Assembly: GCA_963205175.1 (NCBI GenBank)
Contig: CAUJIW010000020.1
Location: forward strand, 1-36,199
Direction of reading: 5' to 3'
From: Pseudomonadota bacterium
Lineage (GTDB): Bacteria; Pseudomonadota; Alphaproteobacteria; Sphingomonadales; Sphingomonadaceae
Length of the DNA stretch: 36,199 nucleotides
The position numbers and the translations under genes were made by a program. Below are positions 1 through 6,909 of this stretch, piece by piece (positions within the stretch are counted from its first letter, which is position 1; every line of letters begins with the position of its first letter). The notes under the pieces were generated by a model. It did no database searches. It was not told the DNA's origin and saw nothing but the letters and a program-made list of their open reading frames with translations.

Positions 1-840
1 CTGGCGGGCGGGGTGGTGCAGGTGAACCTGCTGGTCGGCCGCAACGTCGCCTCGTTCAGCGGCGAGGGCGCGCTGGCATGGCTCTACAACGCCGACCGGC
101 TTTATCAGCTGCCGCTCGGCGTCGTCGGCATCGCGGTGGGCACCGCGATCCTGCCGGCGCTGTCGCGCCATCTCGCCGAGGACAATGCCGCCGCGGCGCA
201 AGACCTTCACAACCGGGCGGTGGAGCTGGCGCTGCTGCTGACCGTGCCTGCCGCCGTCGCGCTCATGTTGTGCGCGACCCCGATCACCGAGGCGATCTAT
301 CTCGGCGGCCGCTTCAGCGCCGACGACGCGCTGTGGACGGCGCGCACCCTGGCGGCACTGGCCGCCGGGCTGCCCGCCTATGTGCTGCTGAAGGTGCTCA
401 CGCCGGGCTTCTACGCCCGCGCCGACACCGCGACGCCGATGCGGGTGGCAGCGGGGGCCCTGCTGCTCAACATCCTGCTCAACCTGCTCCTGATCGGCCC
501 GTTCAAGGTCGCCGGCCTGGCGATGGCGACCGCGATCGCCGCCTGGGTCAACTGCGTCGCGCTGGCGGTGATCCTGCACCGGCGCGGCCATTATCGGACC
601 GATGTCCGCCTGAAGCGGCATGTGGCGCGCATCCTGCTGGCCGCCGCCGTGATGGCCGTGGTGGTCTGGTTGACCTGCCTCGGCCTGCGCGACTGGTTCA
701 GCGGCCCGGCGACGGGGCGGATAGCGGCGGTCGCCGTGCTGTTGGCGGCGGGGCTGGCCAGCTACTTCGGGGTCGCGATCCGGCTGGGCGTGGTGAGCGG
801 GGCCGACCTTGCCGGACGCTTCAGGCGCCAGCGGCCATGA
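1..840 (+). CDS. murJ: Lipid II flippase MurJ, C-terminal part (5' end outside the window)
   Basis: MurJ (MviN) is a polytopic inner-membrane protein of the MOP superfamily that flips the peptidoglycan precursor lipid II to the periplasmic face. The frame is open from base 1, so the gene begins upstream and about 279 codons are seen. The visible part starts with the family's 'QVNLLVGR' region and continues through repeated hydrophobic helices, with polar loops such as 'NADRLYQLPLG' and 'YARADTATPMR' that are typical of MurJ. It ends at a TGA at 838-840. trpS follows on the same strand after 87 bases, and murJ-trpS is a common alphaproteobacterial pair. Identity is confident. Nothing can be said about the start or the promoter. 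Confidence 0.93.
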   Translation: MAGGVVQVNLLVGRNVASFSGEGALAWLYNADRLYQLPLGVVGIAVGTAILPALSRHLAEDNAAAAQDLHNRAVELALLLTVPAAVALMLCATPITEAIYLGGRFSADDALWTARTLAALAAGLPAYVLLKVLTPGFYARADTATPMRVAAGALLLNILLNLLLIGPFKVAGLAMATAIAAWVNCVALAVILHRRGHYRTDVRLKRHVARILLAAAVMAVVVWLTCLGLRDWFSGPATGRIAAVAVLLAAGLASYFGVAIRLGVVSGADLAGRFRRQRP

Positions 841-927
841 CACCCCGGTGCTGCCGCCATTATGGCTTCCATCTCAAACGCTGAGGCTTTAAGAGCCCGA
901 GCGACCCATCAGCAGGAATCGCAGCCC

Positions 928-1929
928 ATGACCAAGCGTGTCTTCTCCGGCATCCAGCCGACCGGCAACCTTCACCTCGGCAACTATCTGGGCGCGATCC
1001 GCAACTGGGAGCAGATGCAGCACGAGGCCGAGTGCGTGTTCTGCGTGGTCGACATGCACGCCATCACACTGTGGCAGGAGCCGGCGGCGCTGCGGGCACA
1101 GACCCGCGAAATGGCGGCGGCCCTGCTGGCGGCCGGCATCGACCCTGCCAAGGCGATCCTGTTCAACCAGAGCCAGGTGACGGCGCACGCCGAACTGGCG
1201 TGGATTCTCAACTGCGTCGCCCGCGTCGGCTGGCTCAACCGCATGACCCAGTTCAAGGACAAGGCGGGCAAGGACCGCGAGGGCGCCAGCGTCGGCCTCT
1301 ACACCTACCCGGTGCTGCAGGCCGCCGACATTCTGGCTTATGCCGCCACCCACGTGCCGGTGGGCGAGGATCAGAAGCAGCACCTTGAACTCGCCCGCGA
1401 CGTCGCCCAGAAGTTCAACAACGACTTCGGTGTCGAGCTGTTCCCGCTGCCGGAACCAGTGATCCAGGGGCCGGCGACGCGGGTGATGAGCCTGCGCGAC
1501 GGCACCAAGAAGATGAGCAAGTCGGACGCCTCCGACATGAGCCGCATCAATCTTACCGACGACGCCGACGCGATCACAGCCAAGATCAAGAAGGCCAAGA
1601 CCGACCCCGAGCCGCTGCCGGAAACGCTGGAGGGCCTCAAGGGCCGGCCGGAAGCGGAAAATCTGGTGGGCATCTATGCCGCGCTGGCCGGCACGTCGGC
1701 CGCGGCGGTGATCGCCGAGTTCGCCGGCAAGGGCTTCGGCGCGTTCAAGCCGGCGCTGGCGGAGCTGACCGTCGCCAAGCTGGAGCCGATCGCCGCCGAG
1801 TTCCGCCGCCTGCTGGCCGACCCCGCCTATGTCGAGGACGTGCTGCACCGGGGCGCCGACCGGGCGCGCGCCATCGCCGACCCGATCATGGCGCGGGTGT
1901 TCGAGACGGTGGGCTTCCTGCGGCGTTGA
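928..1929 (+). CDS. trpS: Tryptophan--tRNA ligase
   Basis: A class I aminoacyl-tRNA synthetase that charges tRNA-Trp with tryptophan in the cytoplasm. At 333 residues it has the normal bacterial length. The Rossmann signature is HLGN at residues 16-19, in the context '[18 protein letters not shown]', and the KMSKS loop is at residues 195-199, so both ATP-binding signatures are intact. The frame is open further upstream to 862, but the ATG at 928 is preferred: the protein then starts with the family's usual '[13 protein letters not shown]', and an AGGAA lies about 10 bases before it. The gene follows murJ and probably shares its transcript. The next gene, at 2033, has its own candidate promoter region. 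Confidence 0.97.
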   Translation: MTKRVFSGIQPTGNLHLGNYLGAIRNWEQMQHEAECVFCVVDMHAITLWQEPAALRAQTREMAAALLAAGIDPAKAILFNQSQVTAHAELAWILNCVARVGWLNRMTQFKDKAGKDREGASVGLYTYPVLQAADILAYAATHVPVGEDQKQHLELARDVAQKFNNDFGVELFPLPEPVIQGPATRVMSLRDGTKKMSKSDASDMSRINLTDDADAITAKIKKAKTDPEPLPETLEGLKGRPEAENLVGIYAALAGTSAAAVIAEFAGKGFGAFKPALAELTVAKLEPIAAEFRRLLADPAYVEDVLHRGADRARAIADPIMARVFETVGFLRR

Positions 1930-1973
1930 TCGTGCCGGGCGGTGAATTAGCCGCACGGCCGGCAAACGTTCAG

Positions 1974-2001
1974 TTGCGGTTCAGCCGCAAGCGCCTAAAG
2001 T
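1974..2001 (+). promoter_or_regulatory. Weak candidate promoter with a small inverted repeat before the DUF4136 gene
   Basis: TTGCGG (1974-1979) and TAAAGT (1996-2001) are 16 bases apart and could serve as -35 and -10 boxes for the lipoprotein gene at 2033. The -35 box is also the left arm of a perfect 6-bp inverted repeat, TTGCGG...CCGCAA (1974-1990). The match to consensus is modest, so this is only a suggestion. The rest of the 103 bases between trpS and the lipoprotein gene shows nothing recognisable. Confidence 0.3.
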
Positions 2002-2032
2002 CATGCCCATCCTGTTTCTGCTGGAGGGTTCC

Positions 2033-2662
2033 ATGCGTCGGTTGACCACTCTGTTCGCCGGTTTGTTGATGTTGGGCCTGGCCGCCTGCGCCGGCCAGAT
2101 CAAGTCGGATGTCGCCCGCTTCCACAAGCTGCCGCCGCCGCAGGGCGAGACGGTGGCCATCGTACCGGCCGATCCCGCCAAGCGCGGCAGCCTGGAATTC
2201 GCGACCTACGCCAACATGATCGGCGCCGAACTGGGGAAGCTGGGCTACAAGCCCGCCGCCGAGGGCGCGACCGCCGATCTTGAGGTGGTGGTGGACTACA
2301 GCGTGTCGGAAGGCACCGAGAAGCTGGACACCCGGCCGGGCACGGCGAGCATCTCGCCCTATTATTACAACTGGCGCTCGCGGGCCTTCTACCCCTACTA
2401 CGGCCCCTATGATCCGTTCTGGGGCCCCGGCCTGTGGAACGAGCCCGAGGTCTATTCCTACACCGTCTACACCCGCAAGCTCAGCATGAAGATCCTCAAG
2501 GGCGATGCATCCAAGGAGATGCTGTTCGAAGGCCGGGTGGACTCGATCGGTCGCGACAACCGCCTGCCGGAGGTCATGCCCTATCTGGTCCAGGCCCTGT
2601 TCACCGACTTCCCGGGGCAATCCGGCGTCACCAAGCGGGTCAAGATCGACCTGCCCCAGTAA
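2033..2662 (+). CDS. DUF4136 domain-containing lipoprotein
   Basis: Predicted lipoprotein of 209 residues. The N-terminus is a lipoprotein signal: two arginines, a hydrophobic stretch, then the lipobox LAAC with the lipidated cysteine at residue 19. The mature part begins 'CAGQIKSDVARFHKLPPP' and fits the DUF4136 pattern, a domain found in many Gram-negative lipoproteins of unknown role. An aromatic and proline-rich stretch near residues 105-140 (YYYNWRSRAFYPYYGPYDPF) is the most distinctive part. The ATG at 2033 is chosen over the upstream in-frame ATG at 2003 because GGAGGG sits just before it and it places the signal sequence at the very N-terminus. A strong hairpin follows the gene, so it is probably monocistronic. 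Residue D20 after the cysteine is not present (it is Ala), so outer-membrane sorting is the default guess. Function unknown. Confidence 0.82.
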   Translation: MRRLTTLFAGLLMLGLAACAGQIKSDVARFHKLPPPQGETVAIVPADPAKRGSLEFATYANMIGAELGKLGYKPAAEGATADLEVVVDYSVSEGTEKLDTRPGTASISPYYYNWRSRAFYPYYGPYDPFWGPGLWNEPEVYSYTVYTRKLSMKILKGDASKEMLFEGRVDSIGRDNRLPEVMPYLVQALFTDFPGQSGVTKRVKIDLPQ

Positions 2663-2691
2663 TCGCCCGCTGGCGCAAGCCCCCCTCACAG

Positions 2692-2731
2692 AGGCCCCGG
2701 CCGTGCACGCGATCCGGCACGACCGGGGCCT
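2692..2731 (+). terminator. Strong hairpin terminator after the DUF4136 gene
   Basis: The arms AGGCCCCGG (2692-2700) and CCGGGGCCT (2723-2731) pair perfectly. After one mismatch, CGTGC (2702-2706) pairs with GCACG (2717-2721), leaving a 10-base loop. The right arm runs into TTGTCG, a poor T-tract. It lies 30 bases past the stop codon. The remaining 129 bases up to the next gene show no gene or other clear signal. Confidence 0.7.
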
Positions 2732-2860
2732 TGTCGTGCCGGCCTGGGCACCACCGGCGCACGCCCCCTGTTCAGCGGGAGGCGATCCTGCGCTAGATCG
2801 GGGAATGCGCCGGGCAGCCGGCCACACTGACTGACGGCAACGGCGGAGCCCTGACCGAAC

Positions 2861-3598
2861 ATGACCACCGATTTCCGCATCGATGACATCATCCGGCAGA
2901 CCCTGATGCTGTTCCGGCAGGGGCGGGTGGCGTTTCTCTCGGCCATTTTCCTGGCCTCCGCCGTGTCGATCATCGGTGACTGGCTCTATGAGACCCTGAC
3001 CGGTCGGGAAGCGCCGGTGTTCAATGCCGGCGCCCTGCTGATCGCCATGCTGTTGAGCGCCTATGTCACCGCCATGGCCTTGCAGCTGCAGCGCGGCACG
3101 CCCGCGGTGGAGCGGGAAGCCAGGCTGATGGGGCGGCGACGTCTGCCCTCGGTGCTGGGCGCCAGCCTGGTGGCGGGCATGCTGATGACGTTGGGCGTAC
3201 TGCTGCTGGTGATTCCCGCCCTCTACATGATGTGCCGCTGGCTGGTCAGCACCGCGGCGATTCTCGACGAGGATCGTGCCTGGCAGTCCGGCATGCAGCG
3301 CAGTGCCTGGCTGACCGAGGGTCTGAAATGGCGCCTGCTGCCCGTCTGCCTGGCCTATCTGGGCGCCATCTTCCTCGCGGCCACCGCGGTGGCAGTGGTG
3401 GTCTCGGCGATCCTCTCTCCGGAGGTGGCGCGAACCACGAGCCTTGTCCGCTCCTCGGTCACGCTCGCCTTTCTCGCCAACTTCGCGATGACCTGGCTGT
3501 CTGCCATGGGGTCGATCGGGCAGGCGATCCTTTATCGCCGGCTTGTCGCCCTGCGCGGCCCGATGCCGGCGCCAGGCCCGAGCACGCCGCCGCTTTGA
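2861..3598 (+). CDS. Polytopic membrane protein of unknown function (YciC/GDPD membrane-domain-like)
   Basis: 245 residues with about five or six hydrophobic segments, roughly at residues 26-44, 57-75, 100-125, 160-190 and 200-222. The pattern 'LGVLLLVIPALYMMCRW', followed by 'ILDEDRAWQSGMQRS' and 'LTEGLKWRLLPV', is shared by YciC/UPF0259 proteins and by the membrane domain fused to some glycerophosphodiester phosphodiesterases. No catalytic domain is attached here. The N-terminus 'MTTDFRIDDIIRQTLMLF' is a short cytoplasmic amphipathic stretch. The DUF2333 gene follows after 41 bases on the same strand, so the two may be co-transcribed. No recognisable enzyme motif; the role is unknown. The ATG at 2861 has only a weak upstream GGAG (2845-2848). 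Confidence 0.75.
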   Translation: MTTDFRIDDIIRQTLMLFRQGRVAFLSAIFLASAVSIIGDWLYETLTGREAPVFNAGALLIAMLLSAYVTAMALQLQRGTPAVEREARLMGRRRLPSVLGASLVAGMLMTLGVLLLVIPALYMMCRWLVSTAAILDEDRAWQSGMQRSAWLTEGLKWRLLPVCLAYLGAIFLAATAVAVVVSAILSPEVARTTSLVRSSVTLAFLANFAMTWLSAMGSIGQAILYRRLVALRGPMPAPGPSTPPL

Positions 3599-3639
3599 GG
3601 GCGGCGGGACTTGGTACAGCCCCGATTTCAGGGTAAGCA

Positions 3640-4668
3640 ATGATGATGCAATGGCTCACGCGATGGAAACTTTCCTGGCAGGCCCGGCGCCAGCAACGCG
3701 CCGAGGGCGCCGCCAGTAATGATGAGTCGCTGGTTGCGTTCCTGAACGACCGCCTCGGGCGAGCGGGCTGGATCACCGGCGCGGCGTTGCTGCTGCTGTT
3801 TCTCTATTTCGGCGTTGGCGGCATCGCCCTCTCGACGGTTGACGATGATCTGGCGTTCCGCCCCTCGCCCGCCGATCTGCCACCCGGCGGCAGCGTGGCC
3901 GTCGCGATGTCGTCCGGATTGCTGGACCGCGAGCTCAACACACACCGGTGGACACCCGACGACCCCTGGTTCTTCCCGACCGGCCTGATCGACAACATGC
4001 CGGCCTTTCAGACCGGCATGCGCCAGACCACCCAGCAGTTCCTGCTGGAACTCAAGGACCAGGTCGCCCGCGCGCGCGGCTCCGGCAGCACCGCCCCCGA
4101 TCTGGAAAAGGCCTTCGCCGACCTTTCCTACCCCCCCGACCGCTGGTGGCTGGGGACCGACTGGCCATGGATACGCGGGTCGTCGACCTCCTATTATCGC
4201 GACGCGGTAACCGAGTTGCGCCGCTACAACAGCCGGGTCGGCAATGGCCAGGCGCTGTTTGAACGCCGTGCCGACACGCTGAACGCCGTGCTTGACCGCC
4301 TCGCCCTCAGCCTGGGCTCGGCATCGGCCCAGCTTGACCAGCATGTCGCCAACCACGCCGGCAAGGGGCTGATCGACTGGCAGAGCGACAATGTGTTCTA
4401 CAACGTGCGTGGTCAGGCCTATGCGGCACACATGATCCTGCGTGGCCTGCGTGAGGACTATGGCGGGCTGATCCGTCAGCGCGAGCTGGCGACCGTGTGG
4501 GGCGAACTGATGAGGAGCCTGGAGGCCCTGATCGCCATCGACCCGCTGATTGTCGCCAATAGCGACCCTCAGGGCCTGCTGATCAACAATCACCTGACCG
4601 CCCAGGGGGTATTGCTGATGCGTGCCCGCACCGAGCTGCGTGAAATCACGGCGATCCTGCAGAAGTAA
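3640..4668 (+). CDS. DUF2333 family protein
   Basis: 342 residues matching what I know of the DUF2333 family, which has no established function. It has one membrane segment near residues 44-64 (GWITGAALLLLFLYFGVGG) after a basic cytoplasmic N-terminus, so most of the protein should be periplasmic. Conserved-looking blocks include 'ELNTHRWTPDDPWFFPTG', 'NMPAFQTGMRQTTQQF', 'LSYPPDRWWLG' and 'YYRDAVTELRRYN'. The C-terminal half is helical and rich in heptad-like leucine and alanine. Start: ATG 3640, with AGGGTAAG about 5 bases before it; two more ATG codons follow directly, so the exact start is uncertain by two residues. Probably in one transcript with the membrane protein upstream, which suggests a shared envelope role (inference). 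Confidence 0.8.
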   Translation: MMMQWLTRWKLSWQARRQQRAEGAASNDESLVAFLNDRLGRAGWITGAALLLLFLYFGVGGIALSTVDDDLAFRPSPADLPPGGSVAVAMSSGLLDRELNTHRWTPDDPWFFPTGLIDNMPAFQTGMRQTTQQFLLELKDQVARARGSGSTAPDLEKAFADLSYPPDRWWLGTDWPWIRGSSTSYYRDAVTELRRYNSRVGNGQALFERRADTLNAVLDRLALSLGSASAQLDQHVANHAGKGLIDWQSDNVFYNVRGQAYAAHMILRGLREDYGGLIRQRELATVWGELMRSLEALIAIDPLIVANSDPQGLLINNHLTAQGVLLMRARTELREITAILQK

Positions 4669-4731
4669 CGTCCCACCCGTGGCCGTCGCCCGCGGCGGCC
4701 GCCGGCATCATCACCGGGGGAAGCGAAACCG

Positions 4732-5226
4732 ATGAACGCTGTCACGCCCGACGATCGTCAACGCAAGTACGCGGTGGTGGTCGATGACACGCCCGAGTGC
4801 CGGAAAGCGCTGCGGTATGCAGCCGGCCGCGCGGCTTCGACCCCCGGCGGGCAGGTCTTGATCCTGCATGTGATTCCGCCGATGGACTTCGTCCAGTGGG
4901 GCGGGGTGCAGGACATGATGGAGCAGGAGGCACGGGAAAAGGCCGAGGCCCTGCTGGAAGCGATGGCAGTGGATGTCGAGCGCCAGGCGGGCCGGCCGCC
5001 GCAGATTCTCATCCGTGCCGGCAAGACCGACGAACAGGTGCTGAACGTGCTGCGCGCCGACCCCTCGGTTGTTCGACTGGTGCTGGCGGCCTCGGCCAAG
5101 GGCGACCCCGGCCCGCTGGTCGATTTCTTCTCCGGCCAGATCGCCGGCACACTGCCATGCCCGGTCACCATCGTGCCAGGCGGCATGACTCCCGAATCGC
5201 TCGACGCGCTTGCTGATTTCGGCTGA
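4732..5226 (+). CDS. Universal stress protein (UspA family)
   Basis: 164 residues with the single-domain alpha/beta Usp fold: first strand 'KYAVVVDDTPECRKALRYA', second strand 'GQVLILHVIPP', then 'LVLAASAKGDPGPLVDFFSG' and the last strand 'CPVTIVPGG'. The usual ATP-binding signature G-x2-G-x9-G-S/T appears only in degenerate form: GDPG is followed after seven residues by GQ. It may therefore belong to the non-ATP-binding branch (inference). GGGGGA lies about 14 bases before the ATG. A Usp gene behind trpS is a usual alphaproteobacterial arrangement; here three other genes lie between them. It converges on the flavoenzyme gene, with 29 bases between the stop codons and no obvious terminator hairpin. 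Confidence 0.88.
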   Translation: MNAVTPDDRQRKYAVVVDDTPECRKALRYAAGRAASTPGGQVLILHVIPPMDFVQWGGVQDMMEQEAREKAEALLEAMAVDVERQAGRPPQILIRAGKTDEQVLNVLRADPSVVRLVLAASAKGDPGPLVDFFSGQIAGTLPCPVTIVPGGMTPESLDALADFG

Positions 5227-5255
5227 GCCGCAGGAGCCAGCGTCAATCGCGCCGA

Positions 5256-6668
5256 TCAGTCGCCGGTCATGATGCGGTCGATCAGCTGCTTCACCGTCGG
5301 AATGAATCCGTTGGAGTAGAACGGGTCCTTCGAGAAGCGGAAGGCGTTGTGCCCCGCGAACATCAGGTTGCGATCAAGCTCACCCCCGTGGGCGATGTCC
5401 TGCAGCGTCTTCTGGATGCAGAAGCTGCGCGGATCGGCGAGCCGTCCGGTCGAGGATTTTTCGTTGTCCGCCCAGGCCGAGAAGCTGCACTGCGACAGAC
5501 AGCCCATGCAGTCGGCCTGATCCTTGCGGATTTCCGCCTTCTCCTCGCGGCCGACGAACACCACCGTGGAGTCGGGTGTCTTCAGCGCCTCGGTGAAGCC
5601 CAATGCCACCCATTCGCGCGCACGCAGCAGATCGCCGGTCGTCACATAAAGCTTGTTGCCGCGCGGCAGATTGCCAACGTCGAGCACATGGGTGTGCTCG
5701 CCCACCGCTTCCGCCGTGAAGGGAATTTGCCGCTCGGAGCGGGCCTCCAGGTTGCGCAGGAACGGGTTGCGCACGGCGGACGAATAGAAGCCGGTCGGCG
5801 AGAAGCGGTGCAGCAGCACGTCGCTCTCGTTTTCGAGCTTCAGCAGTGCCTGCTTCCACTGTTCGGGAATCGGGCTTTCCCGCGTCACCAGCGGCCGGGT
5901 GCCGAACTGGAAGGCGATGGCGCCGAGTTCCTTGTTGCCGATCCAGTGTTCCCACTCGCGCAGGCACCAGACGCCGCCAGCCATGACGATCGGCACATCG
6001 TCGGAAATGCCTTCCTCACGCATCACGTCGCGCAACGCCTTGACACGCGGATAGGGGTCTTCCGGCTTCAACGGATCCTCGGCGTTGGACAGGCCGTTGT
6101 GGCCGCCGGCCCGCCACGGGTCTTCATAGACCACCGCGCCCAGCCACTCCGACGCCTTCGAGTAGGCGCGCTTCCACAGCGCGCGAAAGGCGCGGCCGGA
6201 CGAGACGATGGGGTAGTAGTGGACACCGTAGGAGGCGGCGATCTCGGACAGCTTGTAGGGCATGCCGGCACCGCAGGTGACACCGGATACCAGGCCGCGG
6301 GTCTTTTCCAGCACGCCATGCAGCACCCGCTGGGCGCCGCCCATCTCCCACAGGATATTGATGTTGAGCGCGCCCTTGCCGGAAGCCATTTCCCAGGCGC
6401 GGCGCACCTGCTCGATGCCACCGTCGATGGCATAGCGCACCAGTTCGTCATGACGGTCGCGGCGGGTCTTGCCGCGATAGACCTGCGGAACGATGGAGCC
6501 GTCGGCGGCATAGGAGTCCGCGTTCACCGCCGACACCGTGCCGACGCCACCGGCCAGTGCCCAGGCACCGGACGACAGATGGTTGGTGGCGGAGATGCCC
6601 TTGCCACCCTCGACCAGCGGCAGGACTTCCCGGCCGGCCATCAGGATGGCGTTCAACGACTTCAACAT
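5256..6668 (-). CDS. Nitronate monooxygenase-like FMN oxidoreductase with a C-terminal four-cysteine motif
   Basis: 470 residues of the 2-nitropropane dioxygenase/nitronate monooxygenase family (COG2070), FMN-dependent TIM-barrel enzymes. Visible family signs are 'GGVGTVSAVNADSY' near the N-terminus, 'GVTCGAGMPYKLSEIA', the 'AGGHNGLS' loop that contains the likely catalytic histidine, and the phosphate-binding 'VPIVMAGGVW' and 'GAIAFQFGTRPL' stretches. The last 90 residues add C387-x2-C390-x3-C394 and C417, a spacing like that of 4Fe-4S sites in other flavoenzymes. The substrate cannot be told. The ATG at 6668 is preferred to the in-frame TTG at 6689 because AAAGG lies seven bases before it. 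The 241 bases upstream to the pnp stop hold the pnp terminator and a widely spaced inverted repeat. Confidence 0.88.
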   Translation of the reverse strand: MLKSLNAILMAGREVLPLVEGGKGISATNHLSSGAWALAGGVGTVSAVNADSYAADGSIVPQVYRGKTRRDRHDELVRYAIDGGIEQVRRAWEMASGKGALNINILWEMGGAQRVLHGVLEKTRGLVSGVTCGAGMPYKLSEIAASYGVHYYPIVSSGRAFRALWKRAYSKASEWLGAVVYEDPWRAGGHNGLSNAEDPLKPEDPYPRVKALRDVMREEGISDDVPIVMAGGVWCLREWEHWIGNKELGAIAFQFGTRPLVTRESPIPEQWKQALLKLENESDVLLHRFSPTGFYSSAVRNPFLRNLEARSERQIPFTAEAVGEHTHVLDVGNLPRGNKLYVTTGDLLRAREWVALGFTEALKTPDSTVVFVGREEKAEIRKDQADCMGCLSQCSFSAWADNEKSSTGRLADPRSFCIQKTLQDIAHGGELDRNLMFAGHNAFRFSKDPFYSNGFIPTVKQLIDRIMTGD

Positions 6669-6704
6669 CAACGAGCCTTTCAGGGTCAATTCACGGCGCT
6701 GTCA

Positions 6705-6778
6705 TACAGTGTTTGCGCCGCCAAGGCGAGACATATAGGGCACTGCGGCAATCCGGCCACCGTTGGCACGACACTGTA
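6705..6778. repeat. Separated 8-bp inverted repeat upstream of the flavoenzyme gene
   Basis: TACAGTGT (6705-6712) and ACACTGTA (6771-6778) are exact inverted copies with 58 bases between them. They flank the region where the promoter of the minus-strand flavoenzyme gene should lie, which includes the A/T-rich ACATATAG (6731-6738). The two arms could be half-sites for a looping regulator or could be chance. No clear -35/-10 pair was found. Confidence 0.3.
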
Positions 6779-6803
6779 ACGACAGCCATGGGCGGCAACG
6801 GCA

Positions 6804-6833
6804 AAGGGCTTCCCCCACCTGGGGGAAGCCCTT
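6804..6833 (-). terminator. Terminator hairpin downstream of pnp
   Basis: A perfect 13-bp stem, AAGGGCTTCCCCC (6804-6816) with GGGGGAAGCCCTT (6821-6833), and a four-base loop. On the minus strand the stem ends in CCCTTT, so the T-tract is short. It begins 76 bases past the pnp stop codon, which makes it the natural end of the rpsO-pnp transcript. Confidence 0.75.
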
Positions 6834-6909
6834 CAGCTGTCCAGCCTCTGTCGCCTGATTCAGGCCTCAGACCGCGCAGGCCCGGGGCGATCAGGGTCGA
6901 GGACGCCGA

